From Drosophila miranda (lineage: Eukaryota; Arthropoda; Insecta; Diptera; Drosophilidae), in the NCBI RefSeq assembly GCF_003369915.1, contig NC_046675.1:25110001-25174000 (forward strand): 64,000 nucleotides of DNA, in the 5' to 3' direction. The first letter of the stretch is position 1, and each line of letters begins with the position of its first letter. Under the pieces are notes generated by a model, which saw only the letters and a program-made list of their open reading frames with translations, was not told where the DNA came from and searched no databases. This document shows, in pieces, positions 35,354-48,044 of the stretch. Position numbers and translations under genes: made by a program.

Positions 35354-38300
35354 TTAAAATGTTTGATTTGCCTTGGCTCCTGCTTCCTTGTCTTTAAGAC
35401 TATTCTCATTGCCCACATAGTTGAGACGAGCTAAACGCTTCAACGTCTCCAGCTCCCTGACAAATGTGGCCACAGCCTCTTTGGTCACCGAGATGTCCGC
35501 GCTCTTCAGATCACTAAGGATATCCTCGTTTTCTAGCTCTGAAATGGAAGGAACTTTAATATTCTGATCTATTTCCACGCCGATAACTACTAACCATCCA
35601 TTTCGGCCTCGATTTCGTTTAGACGATTTAGGACCAGGGACTGCTGCACTTTTACATGCTCGATTAAGCGAAACTGACATTCCTCGGGATCGATAGCGGC
35701 CTCGGGTTGTGGGATATGGGGAAAACCAGGTTGCTCTGGCTTGGGACGCTTCGATGGTGTCGTAGAGGCGTCGCCCTGGTCCTCATCCCACTTCTTGGCC
35801 CACAGATATAGCTTGGGATGGCAGCGATTGCGGGAAATGTTCATCTTCACCCGCAGCGAATGCATCGCGCGTTTGGCATCCAGCAGATTGCCAGTCAGCG
35901 TGTGGGAGCGCTTGAGCAGCTCCGATTGTTTACCTGTCAGTGGATTCGTTGTGTGATACGAGGCCGCTGGCAGCTTGCCATCAAACAGCCACTCCTGGTC
36001 GTGTTTGTACCGCATCGACTTGCGCACTCGTGGGGGATTGCGGCAGATAAAGCAGACATACTTGTCCGGCACCTGAGACTCATTAACAATGCCATTGCAG
36101 CCCCCATGCTGCCAGCTCAGGCACAGCTCGCACTGGATCATCAGGCCATCCTCCTCGCCATACTCACAGAGGCAATTGATGATCTCCTCCTGACGCATAC
36201 GGACAATTCGAATCAGTTGTCCATTCTCATTGATGTACTGCGGGGCCTTGCCGCTATGAGTCTCTGTTTGCGGTGGAGCCGCGTTGATGTCTGCCTGATC
36301 ATTGGACGAGGATGTCGACACGGCTGTGTCCGCTGTGGCAGGGGAGCTGCTTGGCGTTGTTACCGCCATCATTCGACGCTTCTTGGCGTCTGGGCGCACC
36401 TCCAGCGTAGGAGTGTTTAAGGATTTAAGCAGCCCCCGGGAGTCCGGGTCAGCAGTGGTTGGTCCAGTAGGTGTGTCATTAGCAGGACGGCGTGAGCGCT
36501 GGCGATTGCTCTTGCGGGATACAGACGAACGTCTCGAATACGAATAACGTGGTCGTTTGTTTGAGCGACCAAGTGGCGAGTCCTGCGACACTGTTGGAGA
36601 GGAGATTTCTGCAGCAGCAGCACCAGAACCACCACTCATTTTCGCCTCTGATGTTACAGTGTTCTCAGCCACAGGCAAGGGCGTGGCCGGTTTGTCTACA
36701 ATGGGCGAAGCCTGCGATTTAGTGGGTGAAACACCCGTTGGAGTCCCTGGCGGTTTTGGCGATGATGTAGCTCCTGGTGTCCCTCCCTGACGCTTAAAGG
36801 ATCGCGATTGCTGCATATCCTGCAGATGCATCTTGGCAAAGAACTGCTGATTGGGTATTTGATTCTTGGGCACAGCATCGCCCTGATCAATGGAAGAGGC
36901 ATGGGTCCGTTTAACAGCCAGTTCCTGCATCTTGGGACAGTGGCTGACATATCTGTGGGAAGGGAAAAATTTGTTAATCTATCCTGTTTTATAGTGACAT
37001 TTTAAACAAAACTTACTCGGCAAATTCCTTGTGGTAGTGTCGGATGTGTATAAGCAGAACGTCTTCCTTGCGATACGTTTTGCCGCATCCCTCGCCCGGA
37101 CAAACGAACAAATTATCCACAATGGAAACCTTCAGGCCGCCAATAAAAGCTTAACAAACAAATTGTCGTTAGAGAGGGAATCCTGAGATGTTTATCTGTT
37201 ATACGAACCATAACCATTCTCGACCAGAACCGTACCCAGATCGTCCACAGGAACGTTCAGAGAGGTGCCACTTTCAGTGCCTTCTGGCATATCAGCGGTT
37301 GGATGGTCGTCATCTGTTTGATGGGTTGGTGGCGACATCAGCTCTGCCGGTGGCATCAATGGGGCTATGGGTGCCTCCATATACTGAATGTCCCCGGAAT
37401 GGGGTGGCACAGCTGCTGACAAGGGTGTCGAGGGGGTCGTTGCTGGCAATGTTGTATTGCTCTGGTCCAGGGTAGTGTCCAGCGCGGAGACATTCATTGT
37501 CTGTGGCTTGTGAGGCGCCTGTGGACTGTAGTCGCCAGTGTACACATAGGCATTGATGTCCTTGGCGCGACGACGATGAATGCTAAAGTCATAAACATCC
37601 GGATTGTAGACCAATCCCTGCGACTCGAGGTAGACTTTCAGATCTGACTTGGAGCGGAATCGTTTTCCGTTGGGCGAGACCAGAATGACATCCCACTTTC
37701 CGAGGACATTAGAGCGCTGATACATGTGCTTGATCCAGCCGGTGGGCAGACGCCAGTCCTGCACGATCACCGTGGGCTTTTGGTGCTCGCCCACAATTAG
37801 AAAACCTTCGGCGCCAATCGGTTGATCGTTCACCCAGTGGCACGTCCATTCTCCATCGTGCGGTATCTCCGGCAACCCCAGAGCATCTGTAATATAAAGA
37901 GAAAGTTAAGGCTGGATCTGGTTTTTGGCTTTTGGCTTGGTGCAGCACACATACCCATATCCAATGTAGACATGTCGAGCAGTGGCCAATCCTTGCGCTG
38001 TGAGTTCTTGCTCTTCTTGCTGCTCGAGGCACTAGTGCCACTCTTCACAGATGTCGCATTGGCTGGAGCAACCTCCACGTCCTCAACGGCAGCTGGTTTG
38101 GGCAGCTTGTTCATGTGGACGGCACGAACGTTCTTGGAGTAGCCATCGTCAAAGAGTACCTCGTAGGTGTCGTGGCCGAGCAGCTTCTTGATGGTACCCG
38201 GAAATTTACGCGGCCCCGACCAGCGTGCCATGCATTTCTCTTCCAATTCGAACACGGGAAGAATTCGGTTGCTGACGCGTTGTCGTACGCGATCCGATTT

Positions 38301-39128
38301 GATGGCCATCCACTCCTGATAAGTGCCCATGGTGGAGGGCATCGTCTTTATCTTATTGTTCCGTTCGAAACGGATGAGGAGTGTTTGCTCCGTTTCATTG
38401 ACCTCCACAATGCGAGCGGGCAGCCAAGCGCCATCCACGCTTTTGGCCTCGAGTCGTGCTCCTATTATCAAATTATGGGGATTGCTGTATTTGGGTTGGT
38501 TGTTTGCGGAAGGCAGCGGAGAGTCTGCACTTGTTTCAGCAGCCGTTGCTGATTCGTCTTCATTTGGTGGAGCATCGGCAGAATCCCCTCCAGTCGAACT
38601 ACTCTCTTTTACCGCGCCTTCAGCTTCTTCGGCGGCAACTGCTTTGGCCACTTCCTTCTCTTTCTCCGCATTGCTGACTGCTTCGAGAGCTGCCGTGGCA
38701 TTACGTTCCGCTGTCTCGGCCATGATTTGCGAAACAATTTGGTCCACAGTTGCCTTGATCACATCCTCATTACCGGAACTGGCCGAAGCACCCTGTGCGG
38801 CTGTACCATCCACATTGACTTGCTGCAGAGCACGATGATCGGCCTCTATTTCAGAGGCATCCATTTTGCCCCATGGAAAAACCGTAGGAAAGACGCGCGG
38901 CTTCAGCAAATATTTCCCATTGCGTATGGTATTGAAATCGATTCGTCGAAAATGGCGCGAACACACCAAAACGCTCTTTGTAATCTGCCTGTCCAGGCTG
39001 ATGCGCGAGTTCTTGATCCAAATTGTACGGATTATCGGGTCGAGGGGAAACGAGTGATATGTGACGCCGTGGTGCTCCAAGAGACGCGACGTCGACGGGC
39101 ACTTGGCAACGCAGCAACGTCGTCCCAT
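35354..39128 (-). CDS. MBD-R2: MBD-R2, chromatin protein of the NSL complex
   Basis: 1175 residues from five coding exons: 39128-37955, 37886-37209, 37149-37017, 36952-35595 and 35538-35354. A 60-bp intron (39199-39140) lies in the 5' UTR. Domain order: N-terminal THAP zinc finger (residues 1-88, CCVAKCPSTS to the VFPWGK end), Ala/Glu/Ser linker, two Tudor-like segments (about 214-262 and 293-340), MBD-like domain (about 395-475, VILVSPNGKRFRSKSDL), C2H2 finger (about 635-658, CPGEGCGKTY), a proline/threonine and basic linker, PHD finger (about 918-968, CLCEYGEEDG...YVCFICR), and a C-terminal helical region. This is the architecture of Drosophila MBD-R2, the PHF20-like subunit of the MOF-containing NSL complex at housekeeping promoters. 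Poly(A) signal AATAAA on the minus strand at 35243-35238. Motif 1/6 promoter. Confidence 0.95.
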
Positions 39129-39252
39129 TTTTCTTTTACCTGATCGAAAACGAAACGCCAACTAAGTCACTATTTTTTAATGTTTATTTAAACGCTTACT
39201 TTGCTTAAAACGATCAAATAAAATTTGGCGAAAAAAAACACAGCATTAATAC

Positions 39253-39339
39253 AGTGTGACCGCGGACTTATCGTCCTACCCTCAGAAATATACCGAAACA
39301 TACCGTCTCATTTAAAAAATATACCGTAAATATACTGAC
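39253..39339 (-). promoter_or_regulatory. Motif 1 plus three Motif 6 copies, MBD-R2 promoter
   Basis: Motif 1 (AGTGTGACC, 39253-39261) is followed by three matches to Motif 6 (AAATATACYRAM) at 39286-39297, 39317-39328 (one mismatch) and 39328-39339. Motif 1 and Motif 6 together define a class of broad, housekeeping Drosophila core promoters bound by M1BP. The 5' UTR donor is at 39200. Confidence 0.65.
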
Positions 39340-39361
39340 GAATTCATGTTCTATTTTACAG

Positions 39362-39510
39362 ATTCCTCGTTTTTGATCTTCCGTCGAATATTCCCAGCTA
39401 TATAGATCGCCCAGCTATATAGATCGCTCAGCTTTGCCCACATAATTTTATATGATTGCTGAATCAATTTTCTACTGGACTGGCCTATTCTTAATACTTG
39501 CTTTTATCGG
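39362..39510 (+). repeat. dispersed repeat, copy A (pairs with 54592-54724)
   Basis: Shares ATTCCTCGTTTTTGAT, TGAATCA, CATAATTTTAT and ACTGGC...TTCTTAAT-like blocks in the same order with 54592-54724, direct orientation. Contains a perfect 17-bp tandem duplication (CCAGCTATATAGATCGC at 39394-39410 and 39411-39427) that is absent from the other copy. It lies about 230 bp upstream of MBD-R2. Confidence 0.7.
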
Positions 39511-41000
39511 ATTTCTGTATACCTTTAAAAATTAAATTTAATAGATTGATGAAATTGATAATATATCGTAAATGGTAACTCTGGTATCGATATATAGGTT
39601 TTTTTTCGAATATTTGTAGACTAGACTGAAACTATAATCGATATATATCACAAGGAAATCGACAGGTGTGGCAGCGCTTGGCAAAGCGTAAGATGTCGTT
39701 AAATTTAAATTAAAATGTGTTCAAACGTTTTAAGCGGAAAAATTTCAACTTGGCGATCACAGTAACTATTGACACACGAGATTTATTGATATTAACTCTG
39801 TACATTTGCAATTAAAGCAAGTGAGCGTCCCCATAAAGATGTCCAGCGCATAAAATATCACGTGCCCCCTCCCCAAGGCCAACTGAATCGCAAAACCTAT
39901 TTGAAATGCAATTAATGTACGCCTATGGGCTGCTTACACGTCTACACGTCCGCCTTTAGGCAGACACCTTCGCAAAAAAGTTGACCAAAAACAAAAGAGT
40001 CATACGAAATCGGCCATTCCAAAATGCGTCTGGAACAATGCGTAACAATGCGTTTTTTTGTTTTTGTTTTTTGCCAGAGCATATGGGGCCTTATCATATT
40101 GTTGAAATATACGATTTGTTATTTGTAATTAAAATAACTGCAATGTTCATTTTAGCATTCAAGCAACAACAGAAAATGGTGACGCCATGGCGCCGCTGCT
40201 GTTGGGGTCTGGTCAGGTGCCAAAACCAAAGTTCAAATGATATCAACGTCCTTGGCCTTGAAAAGTCAGATATGTGAGAAAAATATTGGCAACTAATAAA
40301 CGCCAATCTGTTGGGGGTAAATTCCCACTTTGAGAACATTTCCAAACAAATGATAGGCATAGGGTACGTTATCGTTCGAAACGTGATCCCCCAACAAACG
40401 AACTTTGTATAATTTCCTCTTTTAGACAAGGTCTTTGGGTCACCCAGATCTTTTTGCTGTACTTCCTATACCCAAAAATAAAATTTGCATTTAAGCAATA
40501 GCAAATAATGCTAAAATAAGCAAGCAAATACAAATATTTAAAACCATATCACGGCCCAAGCATAAAGCAAACTTTAATTACACAATTTTTTTAATGGAAT
40601 ATCGCATCTGACATAAATAATAAATAGTGTGAGTAGTTGTTGTTGCCATGCCGGATAATTTAGTTTTTAACTTTGGTCAGTCCAAAAGTGACATTGAGTC
40701 CAAATATTTAAGGGGGAAATCCATACGAATAAATAAAGTTGAGCTGGTTTTTTGCACAAGTAAGTAACTATTTCCGAAATATGTTTGCATAAATTATCGA
40801 CACTTGTGGAAATTGGGACAACTGCACCTGAACTCACTCTCTTTTTGTGCAAACAATTAAACAATATGTAACTTGTGCAAAAATATTTTCGAATATGAAA
40901 AACAACGAACAACCCAACCGTCAGCGACGGCACTTTCTCCTTTAATATTTACCCAACTCATCGACAAATTGGCCAGGCCCAGTCCCCAATTCCCAGTCCC

Positions 41001-41032
41001 CAGCACAGCACAGCACAGCACAGCACAGCACA
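41001..41032 (+). repeat. (CAGCA)n pentanucleotide microsatellite
   Basis: About six perfect CAGCA units, then one CATCA variant. It is followed by CAGTTTCAGTTTCAGT-type repeats at about 41070. Confidence 0.9.
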
Positions 41033-42032
41033 TCACAGTCTCGTCTCCATCTCCATTTTTGTCCCAGCCTCAGTTTCAGTTTCAGTCCGAGTCGAGTCCC
41101 GTCCGTCGTCTGGGAACCCATTGCGTAAATGTGTCTGTTTGCGATGCGGTAATTTTTGAATAGGCTTTGCCGCAGAGCAGCTCTTGATATATTGACAGTT
41201 GGACCCAGTTCCCAGTTCCTTATCACATAAATATGCCCACAGAAATAATCATTATATGTTGATGATGTTTCAAAGTGACCTGAACAAATCATGTAATACA
41301 TAAAGTTCAACGAAAAATTAAATAAATTATGTTTGCCTAAAAAAAAAGAAGCTAAATGAAGACGTGTTTCCAATTTGAAATGGATTGCTTAATTTTGTAT
41401 AATTTTCATTATTATTTTGTTGTTGCTATTTTTAGCTGTGAACAAATGCACGTAGAGCAATTTGAATTTAAAATTTAATATTTGGAATTTCTCAATGCTA
41501 CAATACGGTAGGGAATTCGTAATTGTAAAATGAGGAAATTTGTACCTTGAAAAAAGTGGAGAAATATTTGACTTGATTTTGAAATTGAATGAAGAATGTG
41601 AATTGTCTGGGAGGATGGAAGTTTTAGCTCTGGAAAATTTATATTTCAACGACTTCCAACATTTAGTTTTAGCGGAAAAAAAACATTTGTCTAAAATTCT
41701 TTTTTTCCACTTCAGCAATATCCCTTAAACGTTTCCTACCATTCCTGCTTAATAACCCGTCTCAAAACAACACTTCTTCGAAACCCCTGGCAAAAAAAAA
41801 AAACAAGTAAAATTTAACCGAAATTCCTCAAAAAATCATGCACAAACATGGGCGGGGCTGCGACTTAGCGGAGCATAATCCGCATCAAGAGGTGCCCCAG
41901 AGAAGTGTCAGGTAAGGTAATGAGCGGCACCTGCCTTCGTATAACTTTTGCCGTTTTACCGATTGTCATAAAATAACAACAACAAAATCACAGCAACAGC
42001 AACAGTAAGAGCGAGAGACAAAGACGGAGGAG

Positions 42033-42063
42033 TGGAGATGGAGATGGAGGTGGAGATGGAGAT
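42033..42063 (+). repeat. (GGAGAT)n microsatellite
   Basis: Five imperfect GGAGAT/GGAGGT hexamers in a purine-rich stretch. Confidence 0.8.
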
Positions 42064-42662
42064 CTCTGTTGTTTCTGTGTTGTTGGTGGAGCCGACATGC
42101 TCTGCCGCACGTGAGGTGAAGCTGCAAAGACGAGCACGGACGGATCCCCGCTGATCGGGACAATCATGTTGAAATGCGTGAATTGGGTTCGGGTTGGGTC
42201 TTGGTTCGGTTTGTGTGTATTTGTGTTTGTGTTTGGGTTTACTCTTCACTTTCCACTGGTGAAATTTTCGTACTCCACGCTTATGACCTTGATCGGGGTC
42301 CAAAGCTGGGGCGCATGAGCCTGAGGCTGGGCCGCGCAGCTTTCAGGAGAAAAGAGTATGTACATATGTATGAATGTAGATGGAGCTCGCATCATTTCTT
42401 ATGCTTATGCAATGGCATGTGCCTGGAGGTATTATCTTCTGGCTGTTTATGAATACATTATGTAATGGTTGGAAACACTTGTAAAACGGGTAACACGGGA
42501 CACGAACCACACCCGTAGATGTTCGGGGATAAGTAAAAGACTACATTTGATTTCCAGAACTGAACTCTGGCTCATAATCGGTCATGTAGGGGTTGAAAAA
42601 GCTATTAAAGGCGGAGACAGAATCTCCTCTGAACCTAATACCGAATCTTTCTTTCAATACCC

Positions 42663-42677
42663 AAAAAAAAAAAAAAA
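42663..42677 (+). repeat. A15 homopolymer
   Basis: Fifteen A residues in non-coding DNA. I see no element that ends here, so it is not assigned as a retrotransposon tail. Confidence 0.7.
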
Positions 42678-43280
42678 GCCACCTGAAGTCCCAGTATTCA
42701 AAAGTAGAGCTCTAAATAGTATGTCACTTGCGGCTTTCATTCCAAATCAATTTCTGGTCAACAATTCAAGCTTCAGGATTATGCAACCAACCCAAGAAAA
42801 CGACAAAAGCAATGGTAAAATACATACGTATTTCTGAAACAAAACAAATACGAAACACACAGCAAACAATGGCTCGAAATGCATTCAATTATGCAAATTG
42901 TCTGAAGACAAATACACACACCATACCATCAAAATACGAATTTGCTGTGCCAAAAAGAAAACAGAAAAAACAAAAACAGGTGACACTCTGGGGTATTTGT
43001 GTGGCTAATTAGATGGGGAGTTAGGCCAATCCATTGGAGCCCATTCAAAGCTAAGTGGTGCAAAAACGATGCGATCCACCTCTCCAGTTTCGGCCACTTA
43101 ACATTCAAGATTGCATGCAACGCAGAGGCAGACGCAGACGCAGCGGCCAACAAATTTTCCACACTCAAAAAACCAGACCCTCTCCATCGGAAAGCCAAAC
43201 CCCCACATTGGGCCTGGAACGAGCTCTCTTCTGTCTCTCACTCTCTGTATCTCTGTCCGAATCGAATCGAGTGGAGTGTC

Positions 43281-43305
43281 GTGGCTGTGGCTGTGGCTGT
43301 GGCTG
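43281..43305 (+). repeat. (GTGGCT)n microsatellite in promoter-proximal position
   Basis: Four GTGGCT hexamers ending about 25 bp upstream of the TATA box of the lectin-like gene. Confidence 0.8.
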
Positions 43306-43329
43306 AGGCCGTTGCTGAGGCTTTGGCCA

Positions 43330-43368
43330 TATATAAATCGGGGTGCTGACAAAATGTTTGTGTCATTC
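43330..43368 (+). promoter_or_regulatory. TATA-Inr core promoter of the lectin-like gene
   Basis: TATATAAA at 43330-43337 and an exact TCATTC initiator at 43363-43368, with the +1 A at 43365 and standard spacing. The 5' UTR would be about 128 nt to the ATG at 43493. Confidence 0.75.
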
Positions 43369-43492
43369 CCAGTTGATCAGAGCTAGTCGAACGGTCAAAC
43401 GGTCGCGTGTACCAGAAAACAGTTGAATTCCCACAAATTGTGCGTGCGTGTGCGTGTCTTAATAAAGTGTTGAAAAGAAAGAAGCAGAGAAA

Positions 43493-46400
43493 ATGAAAGC
43501 TTTCATTGTCGCCGGTGTGTGTTTGTTGAGTGTGCTGGGCCTGGGCTCCGCTCAGTTCCAGAACGGTCGCCTGGAGCCCCCAAATCCCCAGCTGTGCGCA
43601 CAGCGCATTATCCACGAGAAGACTCCCGATGGCAAGGGGTGAGTGCCAGAGTTCATATCGGGGAAATTCTTATAGCTAAATGATTTCCTTCTTTCTGTTC
43701 TCTATTTTGTGATTCATTAGATACTTCTTCTCTTGGCGTGACCCTCAGTTGAAGGGCGTTGAGGAGGACTGGCTGACGGCCAGGAACTATTGCCGCAGAC
43801 GCTGCATGGACTCCGTGTCGCTGGAGACGAGCCTGGAGAACGAATGGATCAAGCAGCGTGTCGTTGGCGAGAATGTAAGTAGAGTGTAAAATACTGGGGG
43901 GGGGAAGGAGAAGAAATTATGGATTAAAGTACTTTAGATGGAAAGCAATTTCCCAACAATTTTTATAATTTTGATTGAGTTTCTCATTGTCTTGGGAAAA
44001 GCTGTGTAATAGAGTAATTAAAATACGGATATGCTCAGGATTTCCATACAATAGAGGTTCTATTTATAAATATAAATTTGGTTAATCAATAATTATATTT
44101 GATTTCCAATCGCTTTTCGGTTTTTAAAGAAAACTTTATTGGAATCAAATATGGAAACTAAAAGACTCAAGCAACAAACCCTATTATTGGGGCCTTTTCG
44201 AGAGTAGAGGAAAATGGTTTTAAATATACAACATTTTTTATTAAAGTTCTTTGTATTATGAATTAAATCTTTCAAAAAAGTAAGGAAAGAAATAAGATTA
44301 ATTTTCGAATACAACTCTTAAAAATGTTGTCTAGTATTATATGCATCGGGACCCAAAAATATTAGTTGCATAAAGGTGGCAAATACAATTATTTTCTATT
44401 TTTATTAGCATCTCATAAAACACTAAAAACCCCACTCGAAAAATTCAAAAAATTATACAAATTTTACAATTTTCTATTTGCAAAAAATGTTGCATTAACA
44501 CCTTAAATGTGATAAATATTATACTCACATTTTTTCAAAGCAAAAGTTCCCCAAAAACAACTGAATATATTTGTGGAATTGTTTTCAAATACACGTTTAC
44601 GGCCACCCCAAAACCCAATTATTATATAAACCCCACTCGACCAGACATTCAGCCCAAGTCCAGACACAGGCTGGACAATGAAAATTGGCCCCACATTCAC
44701 GGCACCTGCTTGATCAACTTGTTGAGGTTTGATTGATCCAACAAATAGTCCAATCCATCGAAATAACAGAAACATTTTTGCAACTCATGGGCTATTTGTA
44801 TACCGCACCATCGAAAGGTGTTACCTCTTTTATGTTGCCCGTGCACCCCATTAATAAAACTAAACCATATCAATGTGATGTGGATTTTTACACCTTCAAA
44901 ATGTCGTGGAAGTCAAAGAGGTTTGCCAATAATTTATGATGTCGGTCGCTGAACAGTTTTTTCGATGGTTATTTTTGGTTTTTGCATGACATTATGTCAC
45001 TTCTCGTTGGAGTTGAGTTGTGTTTGACTTTCGTTTAGTCACATGTGAACTCTGGGTAAGGGACGTGAGGCTCTCATTTCCGAGATCTCACAACTTGAGA
45101 TTGACCTTAATTTTTCGGATGCAGAGATATACAATATGTATGTACATATGTACATACGCACAGCACAACATAACAAAAATTAATTGCGAAATCTCCCATT
45201 AACATCGCTCTACAAAGTTCAATGTGAAATTACACATAAACAAAACCACATCAAAAACATAAAAATACAACAAAAACTTTCCCAGCTGTCGGTCGGGGCA
45301 ATTTTGCACACGAATGCATGGAGTCAGTCGCCTGATGATGACTTATGCAACAGAAAATCCCATCCCATCCCATCCCATCCCATCGAGACGAACAAGTGTC
45401 AAGTTTAGCGTTGTGGTCAGGTAGGCTCATCTCTCCCAATCGAATCTCTCATCTACCATCTTCCATCTACCATTTACCGTCCACCATCCCATCTCGCAGC
45501 TCGCATCCAATGGCTCTGCTCTTCTCATGCCTGAGTTACGTGAGAAAGCGGCAAAATTGAAAACGAAAGTTCGGATGTGTGTGTGTGTGTTTGTGGTGTC
45601 TGGTGGGAAAACCTTGGCGGAAAACCATCTAAATGAAATTACTTAACAAATTAGCAAATTTTGATCACGCAAACGGATTCATTTCACACCAAATTTTGTG
45701 ACTAATCAAGGAGGAAGTGAAATTTTCCAATGAGAAGACTAAAGCCACAAACTTGTCAGAGGCTTAAAACAGAAATATATGAACAATTTTGGAATATTTT
45801 AAATATGTCTTTGGTTCAAGAAGTATAAGCTAATAAATATAGTATATTTTCGTTATTTAGCAACTGTTTCTATAGCTTAAAGGACGTTTCAAAATAGTTC
45901 AGTAGATAACAAAAAATATGAAATCATTCATTCTCCCCCCTGCAGATCTTACAAAGATCTTCCAAAGATTATTTGATATCTTAACCCATTTCAATTGAGA
46001 AAGTTCTTCCGTCACCCACTTCAGCCAGATTTGGCTCCAACTTTCGAATACTCTTTCCTCTTTGGCTCTATGCCTATCCAACAAACCCACTTTCCTAATG
46101 GATTGTTGTGTCCTCCACCTCCAGACATATGTACATATCAACCGGTTAAGTTCACTTTTACTTTGCATTACAATTGAATGCAGCCGACAGGTGGCAGGCA
46201 CAAAGCACCATTCATTTGGTGCTTCCGCTATGGGGCAAATGCATTCGACTGTCCGATTTGAACAATTACAATAGCGACGCAATGCCCCCCTCTCCTTCGT
46301 AGCCTGATGAGCCAGCCGGCAACCGACCAAAACCAAACCCAAAATCAATCTCCATAAATTTGTTTCAGCTCTGTGCTCATTGGAGTTTTCCCAAAAGGCT

Positions 46401-47352
46401 AGACGGTAGACCTTACCATCTCTGACTGTTTGCCTGTCTGTCGGCCGCTTGTCTCTGGGGGGTTTTTTCCTTTTTTTTTTGTTTTTTTTTTCGTTTTATA
46501 CCTTTTTAACAAAACAATTTTTATGGCCCATCTGGTGAAAGTGACTGATGGGCGCAGACCTTTGTGGTTTTGTTCACTTGAAATGTTGACAGCCTCGGGT
46601 GCGGCAGCCAGCAGAAGGGCGCGGACATGGCACGGGATTGGGATTTGGATTGGGAATGGGTTCGCTTTCAGCGCTAAATAATATTTGTTTGGGCGTGACA
46701 GGCCCAAAACAGTTACCAACTTAAATTTCTATTGTAATTTGTCGCTTTTATCCAGTTTGATTCGATGCCAACGCTGCACTTTCCTGCATAGGCGAAGCCG
46801 ATTTGAAATGGGGGGGGTGGAAATTAATTTCTGTTTTAACACCTCCAAAAGAGCAATGAACTTTAGATATATGTACGTATGTATTTGGTTTTGGCCTCTC
46901 TTCAAGTATTAACATTAAATGTAGTAGGGGTGCTTAAGCAGTCAAAAATAGCTACCACAATTCTAATCTCTAATCCTTTTCGTTGTCAGGTGAAATACAT
47001 CTGGACCAGCGGTCGCTTGTGCGATTTCAAGGGCTGTGACCGTCCCGATCTGCAGCCCACGAACATTAACGGCTGGTTCTGGACCGCCACACTGCAGAAG
47101 TTGGCCCCCAGCACGGAGCGTTCCCAGGGCGATTGGTCTCCCACCGGCGGCATTGGCCTGCCCCAGCCCGATAATCGTGAATTCAAGCAGAACGGTGCAC
47201 CGGAGAATTGTCTGGCTCTCTTGAACCAGTTCTACAACGATGGTGTCAACTGGCACGATGTGGCTTGCCACCATAAGAAGTCGTTTGTCTGCGAAGAGAA
47301 CGATGCCCTGCTGAAGTACGTACGCTATACAAACCCCAATCTGCGTATTTGA
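43493..47352 (+). CDS. secreted C-type-lectin-like protein
   Basis: 220 residues in three exons (43493-43638, 43721-43874, 46990-47352); intron 2 is 3115 bp and contains no gene I can see. A signal peptide covers residues 1-20 (MKAFIVAGVCLLSVLGLGSA), followed by QFQNGRLEPPNPQLC. The rest is one C-type lectin-like domain: WLTARNYCRRRCMD, WIKQRVVGEN, an extra disulfide pair (RLCDFKGCD), WFWTATL, and the C-terminal ENCLAL and VACHHKKSFVCEE. The Ca/sugar motifs EPN or QPD are not seen and WND is replaced by WHD, so classical sugar binding is doubtful. Several fly cuticle-associated lectin-like proteins look like this; I cannot choose an orthologue. Poly(A) signals lie at about 47403 and 47652. 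TATA promoter. Confidence 0.92.
45138..45157. repeat. 20-bp perfect palindrome
   Basis: The half-site GTATGTACAT is followed by its exact reverse complement. It lies inside intron 2 of the lectin-like gene and is another TACATATGTA-type palindrome. Confidence 0.9.
45358..45385 (+). repeat. (CATCC)n pentanucleotide microsatellite
   Basis: Five CATCC units in the large intron of the lectin-like gene, followed by degenerate CATC-rich sequence to about 45510. Confidence 0.85.
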
Positions 47353-48044
47353 GATCAATTGGGAAGCGGAAGAAGTGGGCTAGATGGAGCAGCGACTCTC
47401 CAAATAAACCAAAAATGATATTTTCTTAAAAATGGGAGCTAACCTGGGACGAAACGATGATTTATGATGCGGTTCTGCTCCTGATACCTTTTGTACTAGT
47501 TATTTTCCGATTGTGAGTGTCCTTAAAAGAGTTTTTCAGGCTTAGCTACTTCTTTGCAACAGTCTTTCAATTCTCTCGCTCTGCGCTTTATTCTGTCTCA
47601 TCAGTTAGTTTAATTAATTTTGTATTAATTTATGACTTTCTTAACTTATAATAAAAACATTCGAAACGATTTGTAAAAGTACAGCTTGTGTTTTATTATT
47701 TTGAAAATGTATTTTCAGAGGTGATTCTTTTAGTATTTAAAAAAAACAACAAAAAACATCGGATGTCGGCAATATTATTATTTTTAAAATGTAACCGCCG
47801 AATTCGGTCCGCCTATCGCACAAAAATACCGATATTATTTTCCCCTACACTACACTTCAATTGAAAAGTGTGAAACCAGCAATATAAATCATACAGTGTT
47901 ATCGCGTCTAGCAACAGAAAAATAGTTTCGATTTCCTTGAACTAAAAAAGTTGTTCATTTGATGATATATTCCAGAAAAAATTCATATCATATTATTGTT
48001 TTTCAGTCTAGTCTTCATATCTATTATCGAACAGGGAAGATATA

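Larger units (their letters stand above)
39511..43329. other. non-coding spacer with a promoter-like DRE cluster at its left end
   Basis: A perfect DRE at 39585-39592 and a second ATCGATA at 39637-39643 bracket an AGACTAGACTGAAA motif, but no gene follows that I can model: the first ATG downstream opens a six-codon frame. Microsatellites: (CACAG)n at 41001-41032, A-runs at 41791 and 42663, GGAGAT hexamers at 42033-42063, GTGGCT hexamers at 43281-43305. No coding sequence recognised. Confidence 0.5.

Noticed and set aside
35818-36420. 200-codon plus-strand open frame
   Set aside because: Antisense shadow of the MBD-R2 PHD-containing exon.
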